Of a stretch of DNA of 64,000 bases, positions 12,805 to 25,996 are shown piece by piece (position 1 is the first letter of the stretch; each line of letters opens with the position of its first letter). Both the position numbers and the translations under genes were made by a program. The notes beneath the pieces are model-generated. The model saw nothing but the letters and a program-made list of their open reading frames with translations, did no database searches and was not told where the DNA came from. The DNA is taken from NCBI GenBank assembly GCA_013399875.1, contig VXAZ01004021.1, positions 555,267 to 619,266 of the forward strand, in the 5' to 3' direction. Origin of the DNA: Gymnorhina tibicen. Taxonomy: Eukaryota > Chordata > Aves > Passeriformes > Artamidae.

Positions 12805-12988
12805 TCCGTGCCGTGGGCAGCGGAGAGAAATCCTCACCCTCACCCCATCCAACCCGGCCTTGGACACTGCCAGGGATGGAGCAGCTCCAGCTTCTCTGGG
12901 CAACCTGTGCCAGGGCCTCCCCACCCTCACAGCCAGGAATTCCTTCCCAATATCCCATCTAGCCCTGCCTTCTGGCAGTGGGAAGCCA
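12805..12988 (-). mobile_element. CR1 LINE fragment, type I, damaged 3' end
   Basis: CCCCATCCAACCCGGCCTTG, GGCAACCTGTGCCAGGGCCT, CCCTCACAGCCAGGAATTCC and CTTCTGGCAGTGGGAAGCC run in the CR1 antisense order. The 3' tail with GGTTTGGGTTGGAAGG is missing, and the CCATGGGCAGGG block survives only as GCCGTGGGCAGCG. Confidence 0.85.
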
Positions 12989-15459
12989 GCAGATTATCAG
13001 ATGATGCCACACCAGTACTGGAGAATGGATCATTCTCAACTGTCCCCCCGCTGTGGGTCCCTTCATGTCCCCCTTCAGCACGTCCAGACACTGTGCCAGG
13101 AGAGCTCAATGTTTCCAAGAGCTTAAAATCTGTGAAGACAAGCAAAACTTACTTTGCAAAGAAAGATCTCTGAAGTGGAGGGGAAGTTCTTCTACCCAGA
13201 CTTTGGCATTTTTAAGTTTGGGACATGTCTTAATGTATTAAACAAAGTTTTTCAGGTCACCTTTGATGCAGAGTTGTCTGGAAGGGGGAGGCTGTCAGAT
13301 GGTGTCTTAGCAAGGGAATATCTGTTCCCTGGGCACAGACTCAGAGCCTTGTGAACTCCCTGTGGCACCTGCACGTTCCGTGTCTGTACTCCAAGCCCCA
13401 TAGACACTCCTTTGATGTGGTGAGAGCCGGAGCTCCTAAAGGTCTCTGGAGATCACAGGAATCTACGTGACGGGATGTATTTAGTGGATAAGGAGCCTTC
13501 CATCGTTTGAAACAGAACTTTGCTGTTGTTATCTTGTTTAAAGAACATTTAAATTGCATTTTTTTTCATGCCTGATGCAGAGAGCAGCTGTGGAGAGATG
13601 CCCAGGAAGGCTCCTCTGCTCCAGGGGGAATCCAGCCCTGCTCTTTACACACATGGTCTCCACCTGGCCTCTCCAGCTCGCTGCTCCAACATAAACAAGT
13701 GAGACCTACATCCTCCTGGAAATCAAACCCAGCCTCTCAGACATGTACACCGATCTCCTTCTACCCCGCAGGAAACGGGGATGGAGAATTTGCAGCCCCA
13801 GGTGGCCCGGAGCAATCCTTGTCCATGGGGGAGGGGGAATGGCAGGAGTGGAACACGCAGCCCTAAATGGCTTCTTGGGATATTTAACACTCAGTTTTCT
13901 TTTCTGACCTCATCTCTTCATTAGCCAGAAAAATTTGTCCATTTTTCTCTGCTCGTCCTCAAAATGTCCACCAAAAAGCTTTTTCCTTTACCCCTGGTCA
14001 CAAAAACATCCCAATCTGCTTCCATCTCACTCTTCTCTGACAATTATCCCCACTTCCTTCCCTATCTTCTCTTCTTTCAAGGCTCTTATCCGGGCTGTTT
14101 TTTTCTTTCCCTCACCTGCCTGCACCACCATCATTTTTCCCACTGTCAGAGGTGCCAACCTAAAATTTCGTTTCAGTACAGTTATTTAAGCTCATTCTCC
14201 CGCGCTAAGGCAGACAAATATTGCAGCCTAATACAGAAAAGTGCCCCTGGAAATCATTCCTGGGATGCAACACTCCAACCGGAGCTGAAGGCCAACAGGA
14301 TGGAGAGAGAGCAACACAAGCCCAGATCCACAGCTCTGGAAAGCATTCCTGGCACTCCCGTTCCAAGTGCCATTAAGGAGATGCCAAAGTCCAGCAGATG
14401 TCTGGACAACACAAAACATTAAACTGAGCTCGGATATTTAAGAGCAGAAAAGTTTCCCAGGCTAACTCAGGCAACACGTCCCATAAAACAGGCAAAAAAA
14501 CCATCAGGGTCCATTAACAGCATTTGCTCCTGAATTGTTTATGCACAGAGGTTTCCCAGCACATTAATCCTCCAGAAAAGAACGTGTAAAACAGAGCTGG
14601 AAATGAAGGAGTGCTTGGGGATCCTGTTGTTATGAGTGGGATAAAGCAGGAGGGGCCTACTGGGGGAGAAATCCCCACAAGAAAACTCCAGAGAGCCCCT
14701 ATTTACCTTCCCCTTCAGCAAACAAAATCCCACGAACAGGGAAATTAAAACCTGTTGTTGCAAGCAGAGAGAAAGTCAAAGATTTCACAATCCCGCTGTG
14801 AGAAAGGAATTTTAACAGGCTGGTGAAGGATAAACTGTTAGTTTCTTCCATAAACCTGAACAAAACCAATTGATTTCCCAGAAACAAATTGGGAAATTAT
14901 CCCCCCTGGCCCCAAGAGTCAAGTCCAAACCTGCCACCAAAGTTTCTCCTTGTCCCTTCACAGACTCTGCCAGGCTGGGTTCACGATCCAAAATCAGGCA
15001 GGTTGGAGATGCCCTAAAAGCTGCTGAGTCACCGGAAGGGAAAGGGATTTAAGGTAATAATTTACCTTACAGCTGCCCAGGAGCTGCCAGCACACAAGGC
15101 AGGGTGTAGCTCACGCTGGAAATGCTCCACTGAGAGCTCTGTGTGTCCCCGACCACCCGCTCCAGATGCCACAATTGCCCTTTTGTGCCCTCTTGCAGGA
15201 CACACAACTCTCAACCTTGACCTTTGGATGGCCAAGTGACCATTGAAATCCCAAAGGGACAAAGATTCCCTTTAAAAATCCCTAAATTCCCTCAGCAAGC
15301 TCAAGTTTGCCAATCGAGCTGCTGGAGAGGGCTTTGCATAAGAAAAGGAGGAATTTCCAGCGTGGAAATGAGGGTGGATAAGGAAAACAGGACATTTACT
15401 GTGGAACCGTTACCCCTAGCATTTATCAACAAGGAGTAACACGACAAAAGACAATATAT
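12989..15459. other. Unannotated non-coding stretch
   Basis: No further repeat is recognised. The long plus frame 13964-14422 (152 codons) has no splice context, domain or initiation context and is judged chance. A 44-bp splice-flanked segment on the minus strand near 14707-14751 is too short to call. Confidence 0.4.
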
Positions 15460-15677
15460 AAAGTGGATATTAGGAATAATTTCTTCTCCAAAAGGATTGT
15501 CCAGCTCTGGCACAGCTGCCCAGGGCAGGGGTGGAGTCCCCATCCCTGGAGGGATTTAGAAGCTGTGTGGATGTGGCACTTGGGACATGGGGCAGTGGTG
15601 GCTTTGGCAGTGCTGGGGGAACGGCTGGACTCAGTAATCTTAGAGAAGTCTTCCAACCTAAATCATTCCACGATTAG
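15460..15677 (+). mobile_element. CR1 LINE 3' fragment, type II
   Basis: Sense strand: GTGGATATTAGGAATAATTT, CCATCCCTGGAGGGATTTAG, GATGTGGCACTTGGGACATG, GGCAGTGCTGGGGGAACGGC, CTTCCAACCTAAATCATTCC and a short tail. It is the sense counterpart of the type II antisense copies at 502, 30214 and 46136, and keeps about 215 bp. Confidence 0.9.
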
Positions 15678-18008
15678 GACTTACTTTTGAGGGGAAAGAA
15701 GGATTTTTTTTCCTCCTTATCTAACTCAGAAAAAACTTCATTAAAGAAAACACTTTGCACACACTTCAGAGGCTCAAGACACTCAGGGATAAAACTGGAC
15801 CTTCAAATTAAGGTTCTTCGTGTCCCTCTTCACCTGAACCCACAGCTGGGGATATTACAAATCCTTTTCACCTTAAACCAGTTGAGTGGCACAAAGAATC
15901 AGCATGAAAGTGAGGGATGCTCAAAGGAACTGCTGCAAAGAAGAACTCGAGCCACGTTAGAATCTGTCTTGGCACAGTTCTTCCTTCTCCAGCAGGAAGA
16001 ACGTACAGAAGCAGCAACAATCCCCTTCCAGAAAATTGTCCTAAGTTTCCAGCCCACTGCCAAACTTCAGTCAAAAGGAACTGGTCCAAGCAAGAACTTC
16101 CAGCACTTTATGGTGTAAAACCACCCTCTGTTCCACGGCGACATTTTGCTTTCACAGCAGAAAAGGTGCCTTGAGATTTTGTCTTCAAGAAAGGCAATGG
16201 AAACTTCCTTTGCTCACTGCCACCAAACTGGTGTCACCCTCTCTGGATCTCAGCATTCCCACGGGTAAAGAAAAAGCAAGTTTGACCTCCAAAGATACAT
16301 TTAAAGAGGCAGCAAATCCATCCCTTCCTGCGAATTTGCTCCAGTGATTAATCCCAGCCCACGTCTACCTTTCAATGTCACCTTCCAAACAGCTTCTCCC
16401 CACTGTCTCCAGGACTCAGCAGCATCCAGCACCCTCTCCCCTGAGAAAGGACTCAAGTTTTGGTCTCTCTCCTGACCCATAAACACAGTGGGAGAGTTTA
16501 AAAGTTCAAGTCCTCATCTTTTCACCCTGATCCAAAAGCTGCCCTGCTGCTCCTTCTGCAGGATTCTCCAGCTTTTCCCTGTTTTAACAACATACGGATA
16601 TCACAGCTAAATAAGCTACTTGAACAGTATTTTCAGAAATGCAGTTTTTGGAGAAAAAACATCCTTTGTTCCTATTTCCCAGCTCACATATCCATAGATG
16701 GCATCAAACACTTCTTATTCTGGGAACTGAAGCAGATTTGGCTGCTCAGTCTAAGCACCAGGACCTTTGCACAGCAGTTGTTGCTGGAAGGCTGAGCCCC
16801 CTGCCCCAGGCACAGCCCACTCTGCTCCCTCCATCCTCCAGTTTAAAAATCATCTGGATTGCTCCAAGTCATTTATCATATTCTGGGAATGATTTATTAC
16901 TCCACTGGTGTTGTGAACTCCACAGATGTTCTCTGTACTTGATGAAAATCATAAGAGCCGGGATGCAGCTACTCCTAAGAACTCCCGTGATCACATTTAC
17001 AGCACTACAGCTTTATCACAGCCTTTCCATGGCTTTTATTTCCTATCCTGATGAAAAAAGAGCAGAGACGGGCTCACACGATCTTCACGACAGCTCTGAT
17101 GCTGCCTGGTCACACCAAGATGAATTTGTTCAGAGCAGCTCACGGAGAACCCACTCCTCCCTATAAGCACAAATTTTACACTCAATTTCTTTTCACTACA
17201 AGAGAAAATTGATTAAGCAGGAGAAGCAGTCCTTAAAAAATGAATCTGCTTATCTGCTCTCTATCAAACAAAAATAACCTGAAAAACTGGCAAATCTAAG
17301 TGTTTGCCCAGCAGATAAGACAAATCATCCTTCAGTGACTCTCACATTTTCCTCCTGCCACCCGGAACTCTTGCAGGCCTTTGTCACCACAGGAACACCA
17401 GCAATGTTGTTTAATTCTGTAACTTCAACACGTGCAAAAGCTTTATCAGAAGGTTGCTGAAGTCCAGAGCCCTGCTGCATTTTGTCACAGGCTCCATCTC
17501 TAAGTCAAGCAGGTTGTTTGCTGGTTTGGTTTGTCACACGAGAACATCTCCTGCATTAATTCCTGCTGGGCTAACTGAGCATGGGGGAGGTGTGTGTTCA
17601 TCTCAGCCATTCCGCAAGGAAACATTTCCTCAGTCAGGAAGACAGGTCCAAAATACTCTGTAATGCCTCACCATATTTACTTTTCTTGCAGGTCACCACC
17701 ACCTCCACCAAAAGAAAAAGAAGGGTCTTATCCCCACTGTCCCCCATGAGGCTCCAAGCCAAGAGCCCAATGCCCCATCCCACCTCCAGCCTGGATTCTT
17801 ACAGAAATACAATTGGTACAACTGGGGTTTTCTGACACCTCTTTTAAAATCTTCTGAAGAGGTTTCAACCCAAATCTGGCCCAGGATGAAGCTCTTAAGG
17901 CACCAAGGTTGTGCTTTCACAAGGACAGGAGCCTCACAAGGACAGGAGCCTCAGAGGATGGGCAGGGACCAGCAGTTCTGCTCATGAGGGGATGCCTCAG
18001 ATTTTAAT
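15678..18008. other. Unannotated non-coding stretch with a 17-bp direct duplication
   Basis: The 17-mer TCACAAGGACAGGAGCC is repeated twice in tandem at 17917-17950. The longest frame (plus, 16639-17166, 175 codons) shows no domain, signal peptide or splice logic and is judged chance. Nothing else is recognised. Confidence 0.4.
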
Positions 18009-18137
18009 ACATCACAGAACTGTTTGAGTTGGCAGGGACCCTAAAGCTCATCCAATTCCAACCCCTGCCATGGGCAGGGACAACTTCCACCATCCCAGGT
18101 TGCCCCAAACCCTATCCAGCCTGGCCTTCAACACTTT
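18009..18137 (-). mobile_element. CR1 LINE 3' fragment, type I
   Basis: ATCACAGAACTGTTTGAGTT, AAAGCTCATCCAATTCCAAC, CCCTGCCATGGGCAGGGACA and CCTATCCAGCCTGGCCTTCA are the last 130 bp of a minus-strand CR1. It is 5'-truncated at an A/T-rich stretch (18138-18215). Confidence 0.93.
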
Positions 18138-19719
18138 CACATTTATATACGGATATATTTTCTCATCTTTACCACCCTACACCTACATATACATAGATAT
18201 TTTCACATACAGGCACATACAGAGAGGGCAGGTCCCACTAAATTCCATCATCCCTGCAAAATTAGATCCAGGGTGTTCAAAACCAGTGCTCTGGGGGAAA
18301 ATATTTCTGATGAGATTGTTTCCAGCAGCTTCCTCAAAATGACACAGTCCATGGGAACGGCAAGGACAGGATCCAACCCGAGGGCGGTATTCAGTGATGA
18401 TTAAGAAACAGCTTTTCTCCCTCCTCTCCCTCTTAATTCCCTGCCCCAGCTCCCTCAGTGTTTCCAAATTGGCCCAGCTTTGGTGGATTTTTATGGGAAC
18501 TGCAAACGAGATATTTGCCAACCATCCAATCATTGCTCCCAAGTGCAGAGGCACCGTGACTTGAATTGGTCACCCTGCCTTTATTTGTATTTATTTTTAA
18601 TTGTAAGAAAATGTATTTTCCCAGTCTCATCCTCCAAAACAGCTGAACAGTTTTCATTTACAGTCTTCCCAAAAAGCACCAGCAAACAATAAGTTGGAAT
18701 ATTCTACCTAAAGTTTAAGACAATGTGAACAAATGAAAATGGGATTTTTCAAACACAAAAAAATCTTAGGAATGCCACCATTCCCCCCTCCCAGATTAGG
18801 AACATCCATCAATCCCCTCTCAGGGCTCTTTACCCACCCTTCTCTGCTGGTTTGCTTTGCTGCAATGCTCAATTTAGGCTGCCTGCTCCTTTGGAAAAGA
18901 CCTCAACAGTGTGTTTGTCCATAAAATACACATCAGTGCTGCTTTGCACCCAAACCCACCCATTTTAGCCATGAAGGTATTGGTTTCACACAGCCACCCC
19001 AACAAGTTTCTAAAAATTCCCTTTAGGTGCCCATGCACAGGCCACCAACAGGATTTCTGAGCAGGCAGAACACGAACGTGTGTTGTGCTACATGATGAAC
19101 ATTTCCATAATTGGGATTTCACGTTACTCAAAAGCAAGTTGATGCTTGGTTTGGGGTTTTTTTTCTAAGTCTCCAGCAAACCCTGAAGCTGGGGATGAAG
19201 GAAAAGGGCAGGTCAAACATGGTCAGACACCGTTTTTCACATGATCCTTGCCCAACTCTGCCTCTCCATCGCCAAGCTACAAAAAATTCCCTCTCCCAAA
19301 AATCAGATGGCACCGTAACCGAGCCCACCATGAACAATAAGGAATCAGGAGGGAAAGGGATGTGGGAGGATGCTGATACAATCTGATGCTGCCAGTCCTG
19401 TCAGCTCATTACTTGAGGCAGCCTGGGCTCCCCATGAGGTCCCATGAAGCACGAATGACTCAATCAAGGGACCTCCCTGGGGCTGAGGGAGATGCTCATG
19501 AATAACAGCATCAAATCAAAGCCTGGGAAATTGGTGGCACCCTATGGAAAACTGATGGGATCAGCTGGTAAATCCTTAAGCTCTTAAGTGGTGCTTTGCT
19601 CCTGCCTCATACCAAAAAATTGCCCTGTGTAGAGCTGGAGGCACAGAGAATGCTAAAAAGCCAAAAGTGGGGAGCTGGATTCCAGAAGTCTGCAGAAAAC
19701 TGATCCACGCCTTTGGAGA

Positions 19720-20000
19720 GTGCCACGAGGGACAGGACATAGGGAATGGCTTCCCACTGCCAGAAGGCAGGGATAGATGGGATATTGGGAAGGAATTCTT
19801 CCCTGTGAGGGTGTGGAGGCCCTGGAATAGAATTCCCAGAGAAGCTGTGGCTGCCCCTGGATCCCTGGAAGTGCCCAAGGCCAGGTGGGACGGGGCTTGG
19901 AGCAACCTGGGATAGCGGAAGGTGTCCCTGCCCACGGCAGGGGGTGGAATGAGATGATCTTTAAAGTCCCTTCCAACTCAAACCATTCTGGGATTCCACA
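19720..20000 (+). mobile_element. CR1 LINE 3' fragment, type I
   Basis: Sense order: GGGACAGGACATAGGGAATG, GATGGGATATTGGGAAGGAA, AGAAGCTGTGGCTGCCCCTG, GGTGTCCCTGCCCACGGCAG and an ATTCTGGGATTCCACAG tail. About 280 bp, with the 3' end intact. Confidence 0.96.
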
Positions 20001-21398
20001 GTTCTAAGGCAGGAGTATTCGTGCACCTCGATGGGCACACAATTTCTGAAGTTATAAGCACATTTTTTGAGTACTCTCATTTTCGAGCCAACCTGGACAG
20101 CAGCTTTACAGTCACCGAGCTCCTTGTGCACACCCAGCGCTGCAAACTCTGCAACGACTTCAAATTCTTTACTATTAACATATTCTCCATATTAATCTTC
20201 CCCAAATGATCCATACTGGGAATTTATGTATGACCCAGCATTAAAATCCACTGTAACTGTGTCTCTGAGCATGTCATGGAGCTTAAATACAGGCGGGCAG
20301 AGGGCATTAAGAGGCTGCTGAGAATCATTTTCTAGTACATTGGAAAGGACAAACTGTTTTTTACGAGTGTGTGTTTTACAGTCTGTTTTTTCAAATTAAA
20401 TCTAAAATGGTTCCCAGATGGAAGCTGTAGCATTCCAACTTCAATCTAAGGAATATTTTATTTTAAAAAAAATTTTTAAAGAAAAAAAAATTTAAAAGAG
20501 GTAAAACTTCAGAAAATCTGACTCCACAGAAAGGCCAACAGTGTCTTGTGCTGCTCAGAGAGGACTCAGACATGGTGACAAAAACCTTGAGACTTCTTTC
20601 AAGCAAAGATTCAAATAATAAGGAAACAGTCCTAAAACAGTGGCATCAAAGTTTGTCCTTAATTCCACAATGAGTGCATCAGACTGTGGCAAATTTCTTT
20701 ACAAAGCTCCAGGTATCCATGAGGCAGCTGGAGAAGGAAAAGGATTCCCTTGCTCACCGTGTTCTTATCCACTGCCTCCAAAGAGCTCTCCTTCTGCAAA
20801 TCAATATTTTCCATTATTTTTAAGTATCCCATATAGCTCTGACATGGCTCTAACACTCTTCCCAACTCACAGCACCTCCAGAGCTGGAACTCAGCTTCTA
20901 ATCAGCATCAGCAACGATGGTCCAGCTCGTCTCTGATTCCAGTGCTGGAGAGGTGATGCAGTTCCCTCTGGTTCTGTCAGGCACACTAATACTTGGAAAA
21001 GCAGAGAGCAGGAGACGAAACCAGGATCCCTGGAGTTGTACATGGAGGCAGAAGAGCAATCAGCACCTGGCTGGATTTGCATCTCCCACGTATCGCACGT
21101 ATTTTAATTTGGTCGGGACAAACGCAGGAAGGGTTTGATTACAGGAGCCCAGGGATGGAAAAAGCAGCTCCCTTGGCAGCTTCCAGCCTGGCTGCTGCAG
21201 GGGAAGAAGGAATAGGAGGGGAATCACTACAAACACCTGCTCTTCCACAATTGAGAGGGAACAACTCCTGTGCCCTACACACTGAGGATGGTTTGGGCTT
21301 AGCCATCAGCATCAGCTCGCTCCAGCACCAGCTCCAGCAATTCCCCTCATCCCCAGCCATACAAGTGTAAAATCCTATTACATTTCTCCCTCTTCCAA
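20001..21398. other. Unannotated AT-rich stretch
   Basis: Bases 20040-20500 are AT-rich and repeat-free, with a run of A/T homopolymer blocks at 20457-20500. On the minus strand a 36-bp segment (20769-20804) sits between a TTGATTTGCAG acceptor and an ACACG/GTGAGC donor and is open (KESSLEAVDKNT), but it is too short to claim. Confidence 0.35.
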
Positions 21399-21700
21399 GA
21401 ATCACAGAACAGAATCAGAACATCCTGAGCCGGAAAGGACCCACCAGGACCATCCAATCCAACTCCTGGGCCTGCACAGACACCCCCAACAATCCCACCC
21501 TGTGCATCCCTTCCAAACGCTCCTGGAGCTCTGGCAGCCTTGGGGCCGTACCCATTCCCTGGGGAGCTGTTCCAGTGCCTGACACCCTCTGGGGGAAGAA
21601 CCTTTTCCTGATATCTAACCCAAACCTGCCCTGGCACAGCTCCAGCTGTTCCGTGCATCCTGTCCCTGCTCACAGAGAGCAGAGATCAGAGCTGCCCCAC
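21399..21700 (-). mobile_element. CR1 LINE 3' fragment, type III
   Basis: Antisense order: AGAATCAGAACATCCTGAGC, CCAACTCCTGGGCCTGCACA, CACCCTGTGCATCCC, GGGGAGCTGTTCCAGTGCCT and TCACAGAGAGCAGAGATCAG. About 300 bp of the type III 3' region; the same type occurs at 38830, 40540 and 44652. Confidence 0.94.
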
Positions 21701-23005
21701 TGCTGCCCCTCAGGAGGAATTATCCAGCCACCCTCCCTTCTTTTCAAAGTCCTCCCATCCACACCAAACTCCAACCCACATTACAAATTCTGCTGGGCAC
21801 AGAGATCCCATTACAGCAAATTACCAACATGTTGCCTGTGCTTTGCAGCTTAGAGAGGATTGAGTTATGCCCCAGCTCACGACACTGTCAGTACCATCAG
21901 GAAAGCTCTGCTTTGCCTCATGAGGGACAAACCATTCTGGACAAACTGGAAAGCTGGGAGGGAAGAGTTTTGATTGAAAAACGATCTCATAACTGGGTAG
22001 AAATAGTGCTGTCGGCAGCAGCAAAACACACCGTGCCAGAAGGAGTTATCCCTTCTCCAAACAATTTTAGGCAGCGCAGTCAGGAGTGGCAACACCAGCT
22101 TACTCCACACTTGCTCCCTCTTAAAATCAATTTTCCAGCCGCACATCCATAGTTCATCTGCCAAGTGGCCCTGCCTTTGCTGTATTCACAGTTCTGACTC
22201 CCCTCAGTCGGAGCAGGGAGCTCTCTGCGGAGCTGGGATTAAACACAGACATCTCTGAGCAGGGATCTTTCCCCTCTCCATGTCACCAGTCCCTCTCTTT
22301 GCTACCAGAATCACTGAACAGCCTCTCGAAACCCCAGCCTCACGGGAGGTTCTGCCGGCAACCGCAGCACAAAGCGCGGGTTTCCATATTAATTTCTGCT
22401 CCCTGAAAACCCTAGGACACAACAAGAGCAGAATAATAACACCAATTACTGATATTTGATGCAGTAATTTCAGAGCCAGTTAACATAATGAACCTCTGTC
22501 TCCTTCAGATAGGCAATCTCAGAGCACTCCAGTTAAAGGTGAGGGGCTGAAACACAGAACAGGAATGTTAAACACTGATTACAGGAACAGAAATGGGAAA
22601 GATTTCCACACGGTCCTGCCTCCAAAAATCCACCTCCCAGCCCCTCTCCGCCTCCACACACGCACAAAGGAGGACCTGTGGTATTTTTTATCTGTATTTT
22701 GATGGCACACTGAGGGATTAGAGTTGGAAGCTTTTTATGACAAAGCTCCTGAGCCCACCCAAGCCTGGTAGCCGAGGATTCAGAGGAAAACAAGGAAAGG
22801 AAAAAGCAGCAAGTTCTGGGTGAGAAGCAGCACATTCCACCTGCTGCATGAGAGAGAATCCCCTGCACCAGAGGAACAGATCCATTCCTCTCACAGGGAA
22901 TATACCTGGAGCCACGTGAGCTGTTTGCTCCATGCTGTGTCCTCTGCAAAATGTGGCCATGGAGGCTACAAAGGATCCACACTTGAAACATTTGTGACAC
23001 TTCAA

Positions 23006-23517
23006 ATCATCACAGAATGGTCTGGGTTGGAAGAGACCTTAAACATCACGTCATGAAAGACTCCTAAAAAATCAATCCTCCTGCCACAGGGGCAGGGACA
23101 CCTTCCACGATTTCAGGTTGCTCCAACCTGGTCTTGGACACTTCCAGGGATCCAGGGGGAGCCACCGCTTCTCTGGGCACCCTGTGCCAGGGCCTCACCA
23201 CCCTCACAACAAAGAATTCCTTCCCAATATCCCATCCATCCCTGCCTTCTGGCAGTTTGAAGCCATTCCCTGTGTCCTGTCCCTCCAGCCCTTGTCCCAA
23301 GTCCCTCTCCAGCTCTCCTGGAGCCCCTTTAGGCCCTGGAAGGGGCTCTGAGGTCTCCCTGGAGCCTTCTCTTCTCTAGGTGAACACCCCCAGCTCTCCC
23401 AGCCTGGCTCCAGAGCAGAGGGGCTCCAGCCCTTGGAGCAGTTCCGTGGCCTCCCCTGGACTCACTCTTAACAGAACCACATCTCTCTTGTGCCAAGGAC
23501 TCCTGTTCTGGAGGAAC
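23006..23517 (-). mobile_element. CR1 LINE 3' fragment, type I, longest copy
   Basis: About 510 bp: tail ATCACAGAATGGTCTGGGTT, GGGGCAGGGACACCTTCCAC, AATTCCTTCCCAATATCCCA, CTCCAGCCCTTGTCCCAAGT, then further upstream CR1 sequence (GTGAACACCCCCAGCTCTCC, CCTCCCCTGGACTCACTC, CTCTTGTGCCAAGGACTCCT). The frames 23118-23379 are translated CR1. Confidence 0.95.
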
Positions 23518-24769
23518 ACTAACCACACTAACATTTAGCACACTAGGTGCTGGGGAAAGAACTTATTTATGACGTCCCCTGGACATCAATTTTTCTGCCC
23601 AATCAGTCACAAGAACATTTGTGGGGTTAACATGAGAATTCACCATGGATGTGGGACAACAGAACTGCACTGAGCAGGCCAGTGGGTGCTGGAGCTGTCC
23701 AAGCCTGTCCATTCGGGATAGCCTGGATTTCTCCAGCCAGACATGGAGCTCGGAGAGCCCCAGCAGCCCAGTCCGAGCTCACTGTGCCATGGGAAGGGGA
23801 CTTGAGGGTGGCAAAGCTCAGGCCACCAGCGTGAGAACGGGCTGATAAAGCCACACCACAGTAACGTGGATTTCCTGCTTTTGGAGCTGCCAAAACGGTT
23901 TCAGTAATTTTTTTCTCTTCTTAGAAATCAGCTGAAAGCGTGGGAATGGTGAGGGGCAAACGGCACGAGAAGGAAGCAAAAAAACATAGGAGAAAAAAAA
24001 GAATGAAACCAGGGTCATATGGCCTCTGCCTACAAACCTCATCCCCCATTCCTCATCCAGGACACTTCCCTCCTTTGCTTCCAACTCCACCACAATCCTC
24101 ATTCCATTTCCCAGTTCCTGCACATTTGTCCTTCTCTGTCTCATCACAGAAGTGCTCCAGGAGGCTCCAGTAAATGCATGAGGATTTCTTCCCACACTTT
24201 GTGTAAAGTCACCCCAAAATGCTGATCCTTGCTGGAGCACTACACAAGAGACTCACGATACCCACAAAAACCAGGCAGCTCAAAAAGACATAAACATAAA
24301 ACATAAAAGCTCAAAAAGCCAGAAATATAAAAGATCCAAAACACTGGCTGGGCTTTACCCAGACACTTGAAGGGCACAACCTGCCCACAGGAGGGGGTTG
24401 GAACCACATCTTTAGGGTCCCTGAAAAACCAAATCCTGTGCTTCTGTGATTTCTTCTCTTGGGCAGAAAGGTTCCATCACATTGAATAACCACAAATCTC
24501 CCAGTTCCTCAAATAATACAAACTGTAGACACACCAAATATGAGTCTAAGCTTGTGAAATAAACAGAGTTTAATGCACTAAAGCTTGTGCTCTGCCACAT
24601 GGAACCAAAAAATCTACCCCACGATCCAGAAGAGGACAAGGGCCAAGGATGGGTTTCAAGGAGCATCAAATAAACAAACTGATCAAAATAACATGAGGTT
24701 TGATTTTCAGACAACAAGGTCACACCAGTAAATCTGAGTGCTGGAGTGGCCACAGCTATGCTTTGGATT
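23518..24769. other. Unannotated non-coding stretch
   Basis: No exon or certain repeat. A-rich low-complexity sequence at 23972-24005 and 24245-24325, the latter with AGCTCAAAAAG occurring twice. Confidence 0.4.
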
Positions 24770-24922
24770 AAGCTGTGGCTGCCCCTGGATCCCTGGAAGT
24801 GCCCAAGGCCAGGCTGGACGGGGCTTGGAGCAACCTGGGATAGTGGAAGGTGTCCCTGCCCATGGCAGGGGTGGAATGGGATGAGCTTTAAGATCCTTCC
24901 AGCCCAAACCATCTGTGATTCT
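24770..24922 (+). mobile_element. CR1 LINE 3' fragment, type I
   Basis: Starts abruptly inside AAGCTGTGGCTGCCCCTGGA and runs to the end through GGACGGGGCTTGGAGCAACC, CCTGCCCATGGCAGGGGTGG and the CATCTGTGATTCTAAG tail. Over about 100 bp it differs from the copy at 33441 at only about three positions by eye, so both are fairly young. Confidence 0.95.
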
Positions 24923-25102
24923 AAGCTCAGTCATCACCTCCAAGCTGTCACATCAGACACAGCAAACAGGAGTTTTGATGTTTATTTGGCTACAGACTAA
25001 CAAGGAACCAGGCTGAACATGCCCAGGGCTCTTGGTTACTGCCTTGGTGTACAACCAGAAGCACCAATTACCACAACTCTGAGATACCTGAAGGCACTAA
25101 TT

Positions 25103-25196
25103 AGGCCAATTAAGGCAAGAAAGAGCTAAATGACTTGCCCAGGGCCACAGAAGGCAGTGACCAAGTGGTGTTTAGGAGTCTTGTTCACAGCCCTGT
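25103..25196 (-). repeat. MIR-like ancient SINE fragment
   Basis: Plus strand AATTAAGGCAAGAAAGAGCT then AAATGACTTGCCCAGGGCCA resembles the reverse complement of the conserved MIR core (GAGGTTAAGTGACTTGCCCAAGGTCACA). The following CAGAAGGCAGTGACCAAGTG keeps the core's order. Judged by eye; it would be an old amniote-age insertion. Confidence 0.5.
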
Positions 25197-25996
25197 TCCC
25201 CAAGCCCTGAGAGAACCCCCACAGACCAATTCACAGGGTTGGAGTGGGGTGGGGGGGCTGTGCTGCAGCCAAAACCGACTTCCTCCCCTCTCCCTCCCTC
25301 TCTGCCCACATAGACAAGAGTTTTCATGAGTGATTTCATGCAAGATGTAAAACTTGATTTAAAACAGAAAGAAAACCAACAGAACTCCCTCAGCCCCAAT
25401 GCTCAGGGCACCCGAATGCGCTGAAGGTCCACGCTCCTTTGTGAACGAGCAGAGAGCTACAAACAGGAGGAAAAAATCCAACTTCCCACGTGCTGCAGCA
25501 GCAGGAAGCACCGCCAGGGATCTCCCAGCCAGGGATGTCCCATCCCAGCCTCAGGAACCCCACTGCTGTGCCACGAGAGTCTCTCCCGACCACACAGCTT
25601 CCTTGGGAAAGCACCTCCGGGAACAAAACAGGATAAAGCTTACAGGGCTCCACTGCCTATGACTCAGGTATCCTGATACTCCAATTACCCTGGAGATGGG
25701 AATTAATTAATAAGGAGTCATGGGATCGAAGTGAGCAGCTAGATATTTTGGGTTAATTTAATTACTTCACCTCAGAAGCATCCCGAAGTTCCAGCAACAA
25801 GAGATTCCCTTTACAGCATCCCCGAGCACAGCAATACTCACACTACCCGTATTCCAACCTCTCCTGCAGCTCCTGACATCTCCAGCCGTTACAGATTTCC
25901 CTGGGAGAGGTTTCTGGCAGCCTGGCTAGTTTTCAGTGTTAGGATGTAATAAAAAAGGAAATTCATGAATTGTCTGCAGCAATTTGAGGGAGATTT

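Noticed and set aside
16639..17166. 175-codon plus-strand open frame
   Set aside because: No recognisable family and no acceptor/donor arrangement; judged chance.
23118..23379. Overlapping open frames encoding similar SRDPGAATASLG-like peptides at many sites
   Set aside because: These are the antisense translation of CR1 3' ends, repeated wherever a minus-strand CR1 occurs; not genes.
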